From an uncultured bacterium (GTDB lineage Bacteria; Bacteroidota; Bacteroidia; Bacteroidales; Bacteroidaceae), in the NCBI GenBank assembly GCA_905215575.1, contig CAJMQV010000004.1, forward strand, positions 4,873 to 68,872: DNA of 64,000 nucleotides. The letters run 5' to 3'. Below the pieces are notes generated by a model that had not been told where the DNA came from, did not search any database, and worked only from the letters and a program-made list of their open reading frames with translations. The position numbers and the translations under genes were made by a program. Below, one piece after another: positions 46,901 through 56,000 of the stretch (position 1 is its first letter; every line of letters starts with the position of its first letter).

Positions 46901-47881
46901 GTTCTCCGGATGCGTTTCTTTCAATTCCTCCGGCAAGGTTATCCGATCCCAGCTCTTTCCTTTATCAGCACTGGTCCAAAGTTCATTATACATATAATTT
47001 CCCGCCTGCCAGGCTCCGATAAACTTCAGATTACCCGCCTTGTCCTTGAAACCATAACCACGCTTGAAATTTTTATGGGTAGCTCCTTCTATGCGTGTCC
47101 AGTTCTGTCCACCATCTACTGTTTCATAAACCCGGGTCGTATTGCCATACTTCATGAAAGCAAAGAAATGGTTCCAGTCATCCGGATCTACCGGAATAGC
47201 AGAATAGGCACAGATTTTACGGAACTCACGGTCCGGAATACGGTCCGTCACACAATCCCAGGTATCACCCAAATCATCAGTACGGAAAATACCTCCACCA
47301 TCGGGCACCACCATAAGATGATCCGCATTCAACGGGTCGGCTACAATCCAATGAATACGACCGGTATTCGGGTATTGTAGCACAGGACGGAAATAGCCTT
47401 TGTTACGCTTTCCGTTCAAACGGTCATCTGGGGTATAAGGAATCTGAGGATAGTAATTATCTAATGTTTTGGAATACAAACGGCGCACACTGGCAACCGT
47501 CTTTTCGGAAGAAGTAGTGTCTACAAACTGATAAATGGAATCTCCGCCAGGAGTATAACCATAGGTGGGAAGCCATTGCTTGGCATACATACCATAAGCA
47601 TGCGATCCCTTGACTTTACTCTTACGGTATTGCAGGTAATTGTCCATAATACGGACAATCTCCTGACTGTTCCAACCGTCACGAGCCAGTTTAACATACA
47701 CTTCGTTCTGCAAAAGATCTTCACGACGCACCCGCTCATACAGAGAGTCCGGCAACGTTTGCAAAACTTTTTCCATTTTGTGTTTTTGTCGGTCTTCTTT
47801 TTTTATTTTCTCGCCTGAATACAAAGCTAAGGGTAATAAAAAAAGACAAAAAGAACTAGTCCATCTTTTCTTAAGCTTCAT
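40940..47881 (-). CDS. Giant Asp-box beta-propeller/LamG surface protein, copy 1
   Basis: A 2,313-residue exported protein. After a signal peptide and a conserved domain of about 110 residues (EVYVKLARDGWN...KQWLPTYGYTPGGD) comes a large beta-propeller region (about 150-850) with many Asp-box loops (RTDDLGDTW, ETVDGGQNW, KTMDGGKTW, STDGGKNF, STDNGNTF), as in sortilin, sialidases and GH74 enzymes. Two LamG/concanavalin-like domains follow at about 960-1150 and 1440-1615, then several immunoglobulin-like parts, a WNLVGNPYL phrase and a T9SS type-A-like tail (VEVFDVAGRRI...SGSYVLYVRS). No glycosidase active site was recognised. It is a likely surface adhesin or glycan-binding protein. Its paralogue is at 50091. 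Confidence 0.8.
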   Translation of the reverse strand: MKLKKRWTSSFCLFLLPLALYSGEKIKKEDRQKHKMEKVLQTLPDSLYERVRREDLLQNEVYVKLARDGWNSQEIVRIMDNYLQYRKSKVKGSHAYGMYAKQWLPTYGYTPGGDSIYQFVDTTSSEKTVASVRRLYSKTLDNYYPQIPYTPDDRLNGKRNKGYFRPVLQYPNTGRIHWIVADPLNADHLMVVPDGGGIFRTDDLGDTWDCVTDRIPDREFRKICAYSAIPVDPDDWNHFFAFMKYGNTTRVYETVDGGQNWTRIEGATHKNFKRGYGFKDKAGNLKFIGAWQAGNYMYNELWTSADKGKSWDRITLPEELKETHPENGSKGAFFQNFAFNPQNRDMVYIPTSRSIYYFDDGVTKNENGGYNIKKMVFDVYDQDGTTLRAKAVSEFPFKATTQGFLEIDPAHPDTMWFATASRNVSYGVYSAVYKTMDGGKTWITLQEPLAKIGSGLAFGNESPWGWLGGFGVNFKNPQRLYGCSMSSAISTDGGKNFWEYAWGNRLKAKYTNGNYYVTTSSRHNADNHCIVSHPSGRVFRGSDSGVLMIDENINGHQWTNINGPMGNQLHYSIKVNEFGDQVMLGNTQDVDVQTYKYGRWENWRGYEGTEAFINPYGGTCYFSGSGGGGLDGIDFGSWRAGYTKADVCTGNWYLMHNQDGGSFYRIEDFGRTPINISANTADDTGAGAGANDFALSRGKDGTSVIYVYNKNNTVVRSTDNGNTFQTVKVNVSSGLVNAKYANCKIATDPNDVNIVYLGQNNGKVFKINAETHTVEEISTGLPSSISCKGLLFHEGSGDLYYCGSAGIYLLEKGSNSWRLWMDGYNPLEYGSALINYTTQEMVIHDYGRGIWVADLEHPSDRFFADGFALKEISDVDGRKTIGIDTKWTIPMYYEYTWTVNGVEQHVPYQYLTARLNPGDRVQLKLTLRESPDVSTTSAEFVVPDASRQKDVAAPVYALKAGKALYSDGSGRVDLGYVDYFYNNFTIDFWIKAESDGVILANRPVDIERDTRGWAILLENGQLKFRYAPANMVNQPSYEQGFTQQSNLVIGSFQKNKWNHVALSQDRDGNVVLYLNGNTTAQQARILPKHTLNSSLYLSLFADGYERRTIKAAVDELRIWKSAYGLDEVRRIMYSHDPGHEDDLLYYQDFNAGKLDAEQELFSRQGMRVRTRAVTSYVAMPVGVAARWSDLKEAASDVTFASGSKQLLKLHMDQYDQLGTLAAYEYDLQGSTQYAGVDSRYYEVASDVYQLRSFGTVKEGIQADLYFPQALDESQRYTLYVSDFYADSVAWNKLAVLEKDASTGQFVARGISMSTIQGRQMIILKNKAAVEVAVGDASWDNTLVVYDKTETQFKLRAEAIAGLPEPTGTYKITSEKGYLIINDDFNFQNDVAEGTVSVDMRRVGDAIEVSDRLIGQDGRMIPVSVKVINKVMPESVGDASTITSGGMIFENASLPQKLNGTNQMTFMGWMRIDNANLLSGVNPLIFTRSSGSKVCGLHLSGGNLGFHWNDGYYGWKSSFTLTTADVGRWVHVAMTVAPDGVRIYLNGMEYHNKLVPASAQIESMLMLGVDSRNDRRFNGAFDQVSIWGRTLSADEIRQYMYHAPKMNAESLLAYVDMDSLSASGQVVDRVSGLPMTNLGTVRQEQNMGGLYNPTRELVQETADTESGQTFFLEQPSNKKTRCVFAFFNGSAYNSTSAEHPELFPLVNRHYALTFAKLPGFTASETVRLIVNSPEQIAAGDRITLALRPMGRQTEYSSYIEATSVEAGKAVFEIPGNIINGSVDFMLMTNTQVQDKPVKVALSAYDRTGAKEIKEGDLVILTEGEEQFKIKTDVISSNDNAQVLLTAVEQNYVKLNDTLDIKNKPTDEILVTIDRSALDPFAENPVTLRLAGVSENTTLSFKVALEPIIQLSLLENQQKIENESQIVVDTVHRQFHVQVDLLQGVLKEGVPFVTEFDSDSKLKVNTNTQVGDLMANYAVTMKDHLEYYPSANPEDEGWNLVGNPYLHNLNLTKPQNVVIDESYVLKYMYQYEPETDTYRVWDMIENYDPTQQLKSLQPFFIQTKQAGASITITPEAKNPDINRRVFSHYRINDAKGIRLSLLSEEKKEYDCTLVRVMRDADDAYQFGEDAVKMWGGLNGQANEIATQASGKNLSVNVVGSQQIEIPVYLKLTHTGNFELALSQQEGLVFTDKVQLYDKKLKVRHDLQSGRNYRFQVDAVAEANTRFALILSVGDEETRIEAPEEQKQNIQVGENGMCTIGGLKGKSVVEVFDVAGRRIMYLPTTQESLSVRLKSGSYVLYVRSAQTEYSHKIVVK

Positions 47882-47938
47882 TTAATCACGTCTTAGTTTA
47901 GTTATTACTTGTGTATATTTATAAAAACAATCTTTGTA

Positions 47939-47946
47939 CAAAGATA
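47939..47946 (-). promoter_or_regulatory. Putative -7 promoter box for the copy-1 operon
   Basis: Reads TATCTTTG on the minus strand, matching TAnnTTTG, 58 bp before the start codon. The 60 or so bases around it resemble those at 57346, so the promoter was duplicated with the genes. Confidence 0.6.
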
Positions 47947-48021
47947 CAAAAATGTAATTAATACATTATTTACAAGACGACAGAAGCAAGTTTGTTTAGA
48001 ATAGTTTAACCCTATATAAGG

Positions 48022-48063
48022 AAAAAACAGAAGGGCCGCATCGTATATGACGACACAGCCCTT
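48022..48063 (-). terminator. Probable terminator after the copy-2 operon
   Basis: AAGGGC (48031-48036) pairs with GCCCTT (48058-48063), with an inner TCGT/ACGA stem. On the minus strand a T-rich run follows at 48022-48027. It sits about 40 bp after the NPCBM-like gene. Confidence 0.65.
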
Positions 48064-48105
48064 ACATTATTACAGATGAAAATAAAAAACTCGTCCTATT
48101 AAGAC

Positions 48106-50094
48106 TTACATTTTAGGCATTGTAAAATCTTTTTCGGCATAGGCATTACCATAAGATATGAATACCTTATAGTCACCAGGCTTTAGATCAGACACATCTA
48201 TCATCATAGGAGATACATAACGTATTGCCTTGATAAGTTTCTTACCTTTTTTGTCAAAAATAGCAACCTTAGCAGGTGTAGCATCAGGCAGAGTTATGCG
48301 AATGCCTTCGTAACCTGGAGTATGGGTCACTCTGGCATTCCTTAATGCAATCTCATGATTTACCGGTAATTCAGAATAATCTGACGGATTAAACTCAACA
48401 TCCATTTTTAAAGTATTTCCTTTGATATTCGTCGGTCTTACATAAAATGTTTGCACCGATTGAGGTTCGCACTGGGAAAGATCCACACTGACATTAAATT
48501 CTGTTGAACTTCCTGAAAGAGCCATTGCCGTATTATCAATATTAAAGGTCACTTCAACAGAATCTGTTGTAGCTATATTATTGATGCCCATAATATAACC
48601 CTTCCTAGCTTCAAGATTCGGGGTATTGAGTTTTTTCCAACTAGACGCAGACGGGTTTTCAGCTCTCTTCTGCGCGTCGTATTCCAGAATATAGTATGCC
48701 GGCTTACCCTGTGGAGCATTCAGTTCATAACCCAGTTCGCGCAAATTACTGATCTCGTCAATATTCACATTTGAAGGGAAGGAAACAAAATTCCATGCCG
48801 AAGGACGAAACTTACATTTATAGATTAATTTTTTAACCTGAGGCAGTCCATTTACATTCACTTCGCCAGTCTTCACGCCGTTACCGTATACAATCAACTC
48901 ATCCAATTCATCTCCGGTAGACAAATCAATCGAACTTCCAATATCCACCTTAGAACCGCTGTAAATTCTGAAAACAGAGGTTTTGAACGGTGCCGATTCC
49001 CATTCTTCATTTCCCGGCTGATAAGCCTCAACAACAATATCTGAACTGAATTTATTGATTCTCAACACCGAGCCATCAAGAATCTCGGCATTCAAGTTTC
49101 CTTTCACAATTCGGTAGTACACCGGCAAACCAGAAGAAGAAGTTGCATTAAGGTTTATCGTAACCGGACGGTAAGCATAGATATCCTGGTTCTGGTTCCA
49201 ATTAATACTCTGTGCTTGCCTTGTATGAGGAGTCAGATAGAGTCTTGCTCCTCCCAAACATGAGTGGGCTTCGCCATTACCATAACTAGCCTTGAAAAAG
49301 TCTACGATTACAGCCTTAATATTAACAGGCAACTCATAATCCCAACTTACTTTCTTATTTTGGGTTACTTCCGTAAAATAGTTGACAACTTCTTCTTTTG
49401 CAACGCCCTCCATACTAAATTTCAATTGGGCATCAGCACGTCCACTATAATTTTTCTGGATAGCAGCGTCAGCTACAAAACGATGATATTTACCCGTATC
49501 AAAAGCAAACATAATCCATCCCTGAGAATGCAAACCAATTCCTTTTGCATAAGTCTGCCCCAACAAGTTAATCACAAGGTTATCTGGAGAACGGTCTATT
49601 TTAATATCCCCCCAGCCAGCTTTTCCTTCATAAGGCAAATCAGAGACATATTCAAAAGCATGCCCTTTGCCATTTTCTATTTCATAATAATATGACTTCA
49701 AAATCTCAGACGAAGCATCATCATTAGCTAATTCTCCATTTATACAATATACAGAAGATTCTGTTATCGAAGCGGCATAAATGGAAATTCCTGTTTCTGA
49801 AGAAGTACTCAAAAGAAGCATATCCGTCAGTTCAACGGTTTCTTTTTTATTCAGAGTCAAAACATTGTCATACCCTGTTATGGACAGGGACTTAATTTCC
49901 TTTTGGGCTGTATTCACTGATATATAAGCATAATACTTGCCATCAGCCGACTTCTCTCCTCCCAAAAGTTTCAATCTGGCATTGGCAAACCAATCAGCCT
50001 GCGCCTCTGAAGTTACGTTTACATTCTGGGCTTCCAAATTAAGGAAACCCAGAATTGTAAATATAAATATTAAAACAAAAGATATTTTTCTCAT
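48106..50094 (-). CDS. Secreted NPCBM-domain protein with T9SS-like C-terminus, copy 2
   Basis: A 662-residue exported protein, paralogue of the one at 38991. The NPCBM/NEW2 domain (about 165-300) is clearer here, with KGIGLHSQGW and a FFKASYGNGEAHSCLGGARL end. It is followed by an MBG-like domain (SSSGLPVYYRIVKG...VEAYQPGNEEW), a domain with PSAWNFVSFPSN and KGYIMGIN, and a C-terminal sorting-like region (VAIFDKKGKKLIKAIRY...GDYKVFISYGNA). Expected to bind carbohydrate. Its start overlaps the stop of the giant gene at 50091 by ATGA, as in copy 1. Confidence 0.78.
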   Translation of the reverse strand: MRKISFVLIFIFTILGFLNLEAQNVNVTSEAQADWFANARLKLLGGEKSADGKYYAYISVNTAQKEIKSLSITGYDNVLTLNKKETVELTDMLLLSTSSETGISIYAASITESSVYCINGELANDDASSEILKSYYYEIENGKGHAFEYVSDLPYEGKAGWGDIKIDRSPDNLVINLLGQTYAKGIGLHSQGWIMFAFDTGKYHRFVADAAIQKNYSGRADAQLKFSMEGVAKEEVVNYFTEVTQNKKVSWDYELPVNIKAVIVDFFKASYGNGEAHSCLGGARLYLTPHTRQAQSINWNQNQDIYAYRPVTINLNATSSSGLPVYYRIVKGNLNAEILDGSVLRINKFSSDIVVEAYQPGNEEWESAPFKTSVFRIYSGSKVDIGSSIDLSTGDELDELIVYGNGVKTGEVNVNGLPQVKKLIYKCKFRPSAWNFVSFPSNVNIDEISNLRELGYELNAPQGKPAYYILEYDAQKRAENPSASSWKKLNTPNLEARKGYIMGINNIATTDSVEVTFNIDNTAMALSGSSTEFNVSVDLSQCEPQSVQTFYVRPTNIKGNTLKMDVEFNPSDYSELPVNHEIALRNARVTHTPGYEGIRITLPDATPAKVAIFDKKGKKLIKAIRYVSPMMIDVSDLKPGDYKVFISYGNAYAEKDFTMPKM

Positions 50095-53000
50095 TTCATA
50101 GAAATCTTAGTTACAAACTCTTTACCGTTCTCTTTTATTTTGACCAGATAGTATCCGATATTCAAGCGAACGGAATATTCTGTATTCGAAGTGTGCTCTG
50201 ACGCAACCATACGGCCAGCCATATCAAAAATTCTAATATCAGCATTTCCCTTTAATCCAGAAATGATACACTCACCATCACGCACGGTTACAGGATAGCC
50301 GACTGTATTTTCTGCAATACCGGTAGTTTCTTTTACAAAACGAATGCTGAAACGAGAAGTTATAGCACCCTTCTTATCAACATCGAATTCATATTCTGTG
50401 TTATCGCCAAGTTCGATACTATGACCCTTGAGTTTATCAACAAGCAGAACCCGATCAGAACCGGTAAAACCAGTCATTTTCTTTACCTTTAAAGTCATCT
50501 TGCCTGTATGACCGGCAGATATGGCCAACGGTGCCTCAATACTTGAAAGCGGTAATGTGGTTACGGCCATTGCTTTCTTTGTCTTGTCATACGAATATAT
50601 CTGCATGGCATCCTCAGACAAACTCCACATTTTCAATGCGTCCTCATTGAAGACACAATCAGCCGAGGCTCCGTTCTCCCACATGAATTTGAGTTCATCA
50701 AGAGCTTGACCATCCTCACATAACTGCATTGTCAGAGCAACTTGTTCCGCAGCGACATCATAATCCAGCACTTTTCGGTTGATTGCTCTCGACTTGGATA
50801 TCGGAGTCAGCTCAAAATGAGCATCCGAAGCCATCGCCTGAACGAAATATGCCGAGAATGGATTGATCAGCTTTTCCGGCTCAAATGTCACCATGTCTGA
50901 AACGACATAATTACGAGTGATATTATCATAATGATACACATATCTCGCTATATTCGTAGCATTGTAATTCTGATTTTTGGTGACGTTAATTGAAGCCAGA
51001 TAAGGATTACCGATAAGGTTCCATCCATCATCCAAAGGATTCTCTACACTAAAGAAGTTCAGATTTGAATACTTGACATTAGTATTGTTAAACATTACAC
51101 CTGCCATTCCATTCACCACTCCCGGTACATCAGATACGACTTCCAACTTCACATCTTCATCCAAAATACCTTGTACCAGTTCAACCTTTACCGGATATGT
51201 CGGTACCGAAGATGATGCATTGTGCAGCGTTTTTTCTGTGCCATCTACTGAAAGTCTGACTTTAGGCTCAAAGGAAACCTGAAGCTCTACCGGTTCTGAA
51301 TCAACTCCTAAAAGATTTACAGTTACCGGATTCCACGCCAGCTTATTCATTTGTTCATAATCCAATACCACGGTTACCTTAGGATTCTTCACAGAAAGGT
51401 CTACCGAATCTGTGAGTGCCTTAGCATAAGAGGTTTCCTTTATGTATACAGGAACCTTTACTGATGGATTTCCTGAACGCAATGTTACATCAAAATGAAT
51501 TTCTTTCTCTTCATCATGAAGAACAAAAGCATTAGCCGGACGCTGTTCCTTATCATAAAGAGAGAGACTCGCCTTCATTGGACGCTCAGAAACACTCTGA
51601 GTTGAGAAGAACATCACTTCTACCGCTCCTTGTATGCTTTGAGCCGGAATCTCGAAAGACACATGGCCATCAGTATCTGCTACACTCTCATAGGACATGG
51701 TATAAGGCTCTAAAGAACCTAACGGACGTATAGCCAGTCTAACCGGATCACCAGAAACCAGAATAGAACTAGTATAGTCTAACTTCAAGACATCCGATTC
51801 TCCATAAGCAACATTGTTCAATGGTATCAACGAATAACTTTCCTTTGTTAACGGAAGTTCCAAAGACCGTGCATTCTGAATATAATTGTAAGAATAGTCC
51901 TTAAATACATTCAACGCATAGTCCACAGGACTGCCATTCGAAGAAACATGTATGCATGCCTTATCATCAACTGATGTATGTGCTACTGAATAAGCCGGAT
52001 TATATGGAATCTCTGATAAAACCGTCAATTCCGTTCCACCATTTGTTCTAAATGATTTACCGGAAACCAACTCAACAGGCATTCCGTTGGAATCCTTCGT
52101 ATCCATATTGGCATAAGCAACCAGTCCATTATTGCCCAACTCAACCGGATGATGCATATAATGCAATACCTCATCTTGAGTCAGAGAACGGTTCCAAACC
52201 ATCAACTGATCAAAAGAGCCTTTAAAATACTTCTCACCCGAAACAGTCATACCCAACATCATCTCAGAAGCTATCTTGGTCCGGTTCACACTACGGGTTA
52301 TCGTAAACTTACGGCCATTGAGATAGTAATCCATGCCATCCGGACGTGCCACCATAGCGATATGCATCCATCTGCCAAGGTCTGACGCCGTAATGTTAAG
52401 ATCTGATGCCGTACTCCAGCTCCAGGATTCCTCATTCCAATGACATCGTACATTTCCTCTGTCAATATGCAAACCTGTTGCACCGCTATTACTACGGAAC
52501 ATCATCAGGCCAATCATTCTTTCCAAAACGGATTTGTCTTCTATACGTACCCAAGTCATGAAAGTCATCGTATTTGATGAGTTCAACGAACTGAATGTAG
52601 AAGCATCACCGACATAGAATCCTCCCCAATTGCCCCTTACAGCGTTTCGCTCATAGTTTGATATGCGCTGATCGCTGATGGCAAATGAAAACGGAACAAC
52701 CGGTGCATCATCTGACGATATGCTAACAATATTGGAAGTCAAATCATCCAGTTTATCAGAATCAATAATGATCTTGCCTGTAGCCTTTCCCTGAACAAAG
52801 TTCAACGGACCCTCAAATCTCACAGCCGCAGAAGAAGCCTTCAGTCTGCATTCATCTTCCGGTTCTGTTCCGCCACGGAGATAAGCGGTAAACGGCACTT
52901 CCGTATATCCGCTTTCTGTCACGGTTACCTTACCGGCCTTCATATTGCTTCCTTCATCTGGAATAATCTCAATACCGTTGTCCAGACTGACAATAATCAA

Positions 53001-56000
53001 CTTGTTATTCAGAATCTGCTGCAGAGTCAGTCCTTCTGCCTCATAATTTCCATCACTATTGATCTGCAACTTGGCAATCTCAGCCCAATAAGATGACGGA
53101 GCATCTGCAGCAGCCGAATACAAACGATATTCTGTCGAGTTCATATTATCATTCTTTTTGAAAATGATATTTACCTTTTGAGTCAAGTCTGTTGCTGCAA
53201 AATCTCTTAAGATGTAAGCATACGGCGCAACGGTGTAATATTTCGAATTCAGATTCGACAATGTATCCTCCAGGAAATTATGCTGGAATGAATAGGCATA
53301 TAAATCAGAATTTGCAAAAGCCTGATCATTTGCCCCCTTCAAAGAAACCTTGGCCACAGCCTCATCTCCGATCCATCCTCCAGATGCGGAAATTCCACGT
53401 TCTACCGATTCAGCCTTACCAGCCACAGGAGACAGCAACGCTTTTGTGCGTGCCATAATTCTGGAATGTGGAGCCACTTGAGAGAATGCTTCCTTATTAT
53501 CTTCCAGTTTGTCCGCATCGAATGAATTATAATATACCAGAGCATCCGTATTCGAAGTAATCTGCGAATTCATAGCCTTTCTTACATCTGCTTCACTCAT
53601 CGAATATTTCCAGATCTTGAGCTCGTCAACAGTTCCTACAAGAGGAGCCTGCTCATATCCGTCAGCAAACAAAGAAAGATACAGGGCATTGTTCAAAGAA
53701 TGCTTTGGAAGTATTCTTTCTCCAGTCACCTTCTTGACTCCATTTACATAGATGGAGATGAAACCGTTTCTTTCCTGAGTCAGTACGACATGACTCCACT
53801 TCTTTAACGGTAAGGTTCCTGCCTGCAGTGTCCTTTCCTGATCTGCTCTGGTTTCATAAGTCGGCTGATCAAATCTGTTGGTCGGTACGTAATTAAACTT
53901 CAGAATACCATTATCCAGGCCCAACCACCAGCCTCTACCGTCTCTGGTCTGTACTTTCTGACCATTGGCCAATATGACTCCCGTTGACGATTCCGGACAA
54001 ACCCACAAATCTATACTGAAGTCGTTCAGGAACAAATCCACATAACCCAGATCCACACGTCCGTTTCCATCAGAATACAATGCCTTCGGACGGCTATCTG
54101 CCGTTTTACTCTGTTTGGTTGCAACCAATCCATTTAAATCTGAATCTTTCACCACATAAACTTCAGACAGAGTAGATACATCCGGCGACTCTCTAAGAGT
54201 CAGCTTAAGTTGCACCTTGTCTCCTGCCTTCAGAGAATGCGTCAGGTACTGATAAGGATTGTTCACATCCACTCCATTTACTGTCCATACATAGTTATAA
54301 TAGAATGGTATGGTCCAGTGAGTATTGATACCTAAAGTAAGTCTGCCGGAATTGCTAGACAATGCCTTCAGCTGAAATCCATCATCAAAATAACGGTCAG
54401 ACGGATTCTCCAGGTCAGCCACATAAATGCCACGACCATAATCATGAAGCACCATCTCCTGTGTTGTATAATTGATGATCACACTTCCTGATTTTGCCGC
54501 ATTATATCCCTTCATCCAGAACTTCCACTCCGTAGAGCCGTTCTCCAGAATAAAGATACCTGTTGAGCTATTGTAAAAATACAAATCTCCACTACCTTCA
54601 TGCAAGAAGAGGGTATTACAAGTCATATTCTTAGGCAGATTGTATGTCAGATCCTGCAATATGGTTTTCTTCACCATATCACACAAATATATCTTTGAAT
54701 CAGAACCAGACTTCGCCACAATATACAGCTTTGTCCAATCATTCGGGTCAGCGGCAAAAGTCTGTACACTATTTAAGTTAGCCACCTGATAGGCATAAGT
54801 AAAGGTATTGCCGTTATCGTGCGAATATCTGAACCAGCTGCCTCCGGTTCTTACCCAGACTGTAGAGCCATCATTAGAAGGGTTATTTCGGGAAAGCACA
54901 TAAGAGTTCACGTTCTGATCCTCACCGGTAGCACTCTGAATCTTCACCCGGCGTGACTTCTTTCCGAAATCCTCTATGATAAACAGTTTTTCATTCTGCT
55001 GCACATACCAGTTACCGGTACAAACATCGGCTTTAACATCATGACCGACCCAGCTGCCATAGTCGAGGCCGTCAATACCTCCACCACCAGACGGGTAATA
55101 GCCCATGTTACTGTAAGGATTGATAAAGGCAGTGCTTCCTTCATATCCTCGCCAATTTCCCCATCTTCCTTCACGATAAGTCTGCACATCAATATCCTGA
55201 GTGTTTCCGTGCATCATCTGGTCACCGAATTCATTCACGCGGATACAGTAAAACAGCATCTGTCCCATATCACCTCCGATATTGGTCCACTCGTGGTTAT
55301 TGATATTCTTGTCCTTCATCAGGATACCGCTATCCGAGGCTCTGAACACTCTTCCGGACGCATGAGATACAATAGCATGATTGTCCGCATTATGGCGTGA
55401 ATTGGTTACATGATAATAATTGCCGTCTGCCTGCAATGACTTCAAACGGTTACCCCATGCATACTCTCTAAAGTTCACACCGCCGTCCTCGCTATATCCC
55501 GAACTCATGGAACATCCATAAAGATATCTTGTATCTGCATAGTTTACACCAAAGCCTCCAAGCCATCCCCAAGGACATTCATTTCCGTAGATTCTTCCAC
55601 TACCGATTCCGTGATAAGGCTCCTGCAAAGTAATCCAGGTCTTACCTCCGTCTCTTGAACGGTATAAAGCCGAATAACTGCCAAAACTTACGTTACGCGA
55701 ACCAGTAGCGAACCACATTTCGTTCGGATTGTTCGGATTTATATTCAGAAAAGCCTGAGTGGTTGCCTCAAACGGGAAGTTGTATCCCTCGCAGCGTAAT
55801 TGTGTACTGTCGGCATTATACACCTTGAAGTGCAGCTTCTTCAGGACATATTTCTTTACTCCATTGACTACCTCGGGTCTACCACCATTGTCAAAGTAAT
55901 AAATAGCTCTGGAAGTCGGGAAGAAGATCAGGTCACGGTTTTTAGGATGAAAAGCTGTTTCCTGAAACCAGGCACCTTTCACGTTATTCTCCGGGCGGAC

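Noticed and set aside
40940..47881. Sialidase or GH74 activity for the giant Asp-box proteins
   Set aside because: Asp boxes are present, but the Arg triad of sialidases and the catalytic Asp context of GH74 could not be found; Asp boxes alone do not show catalysis.
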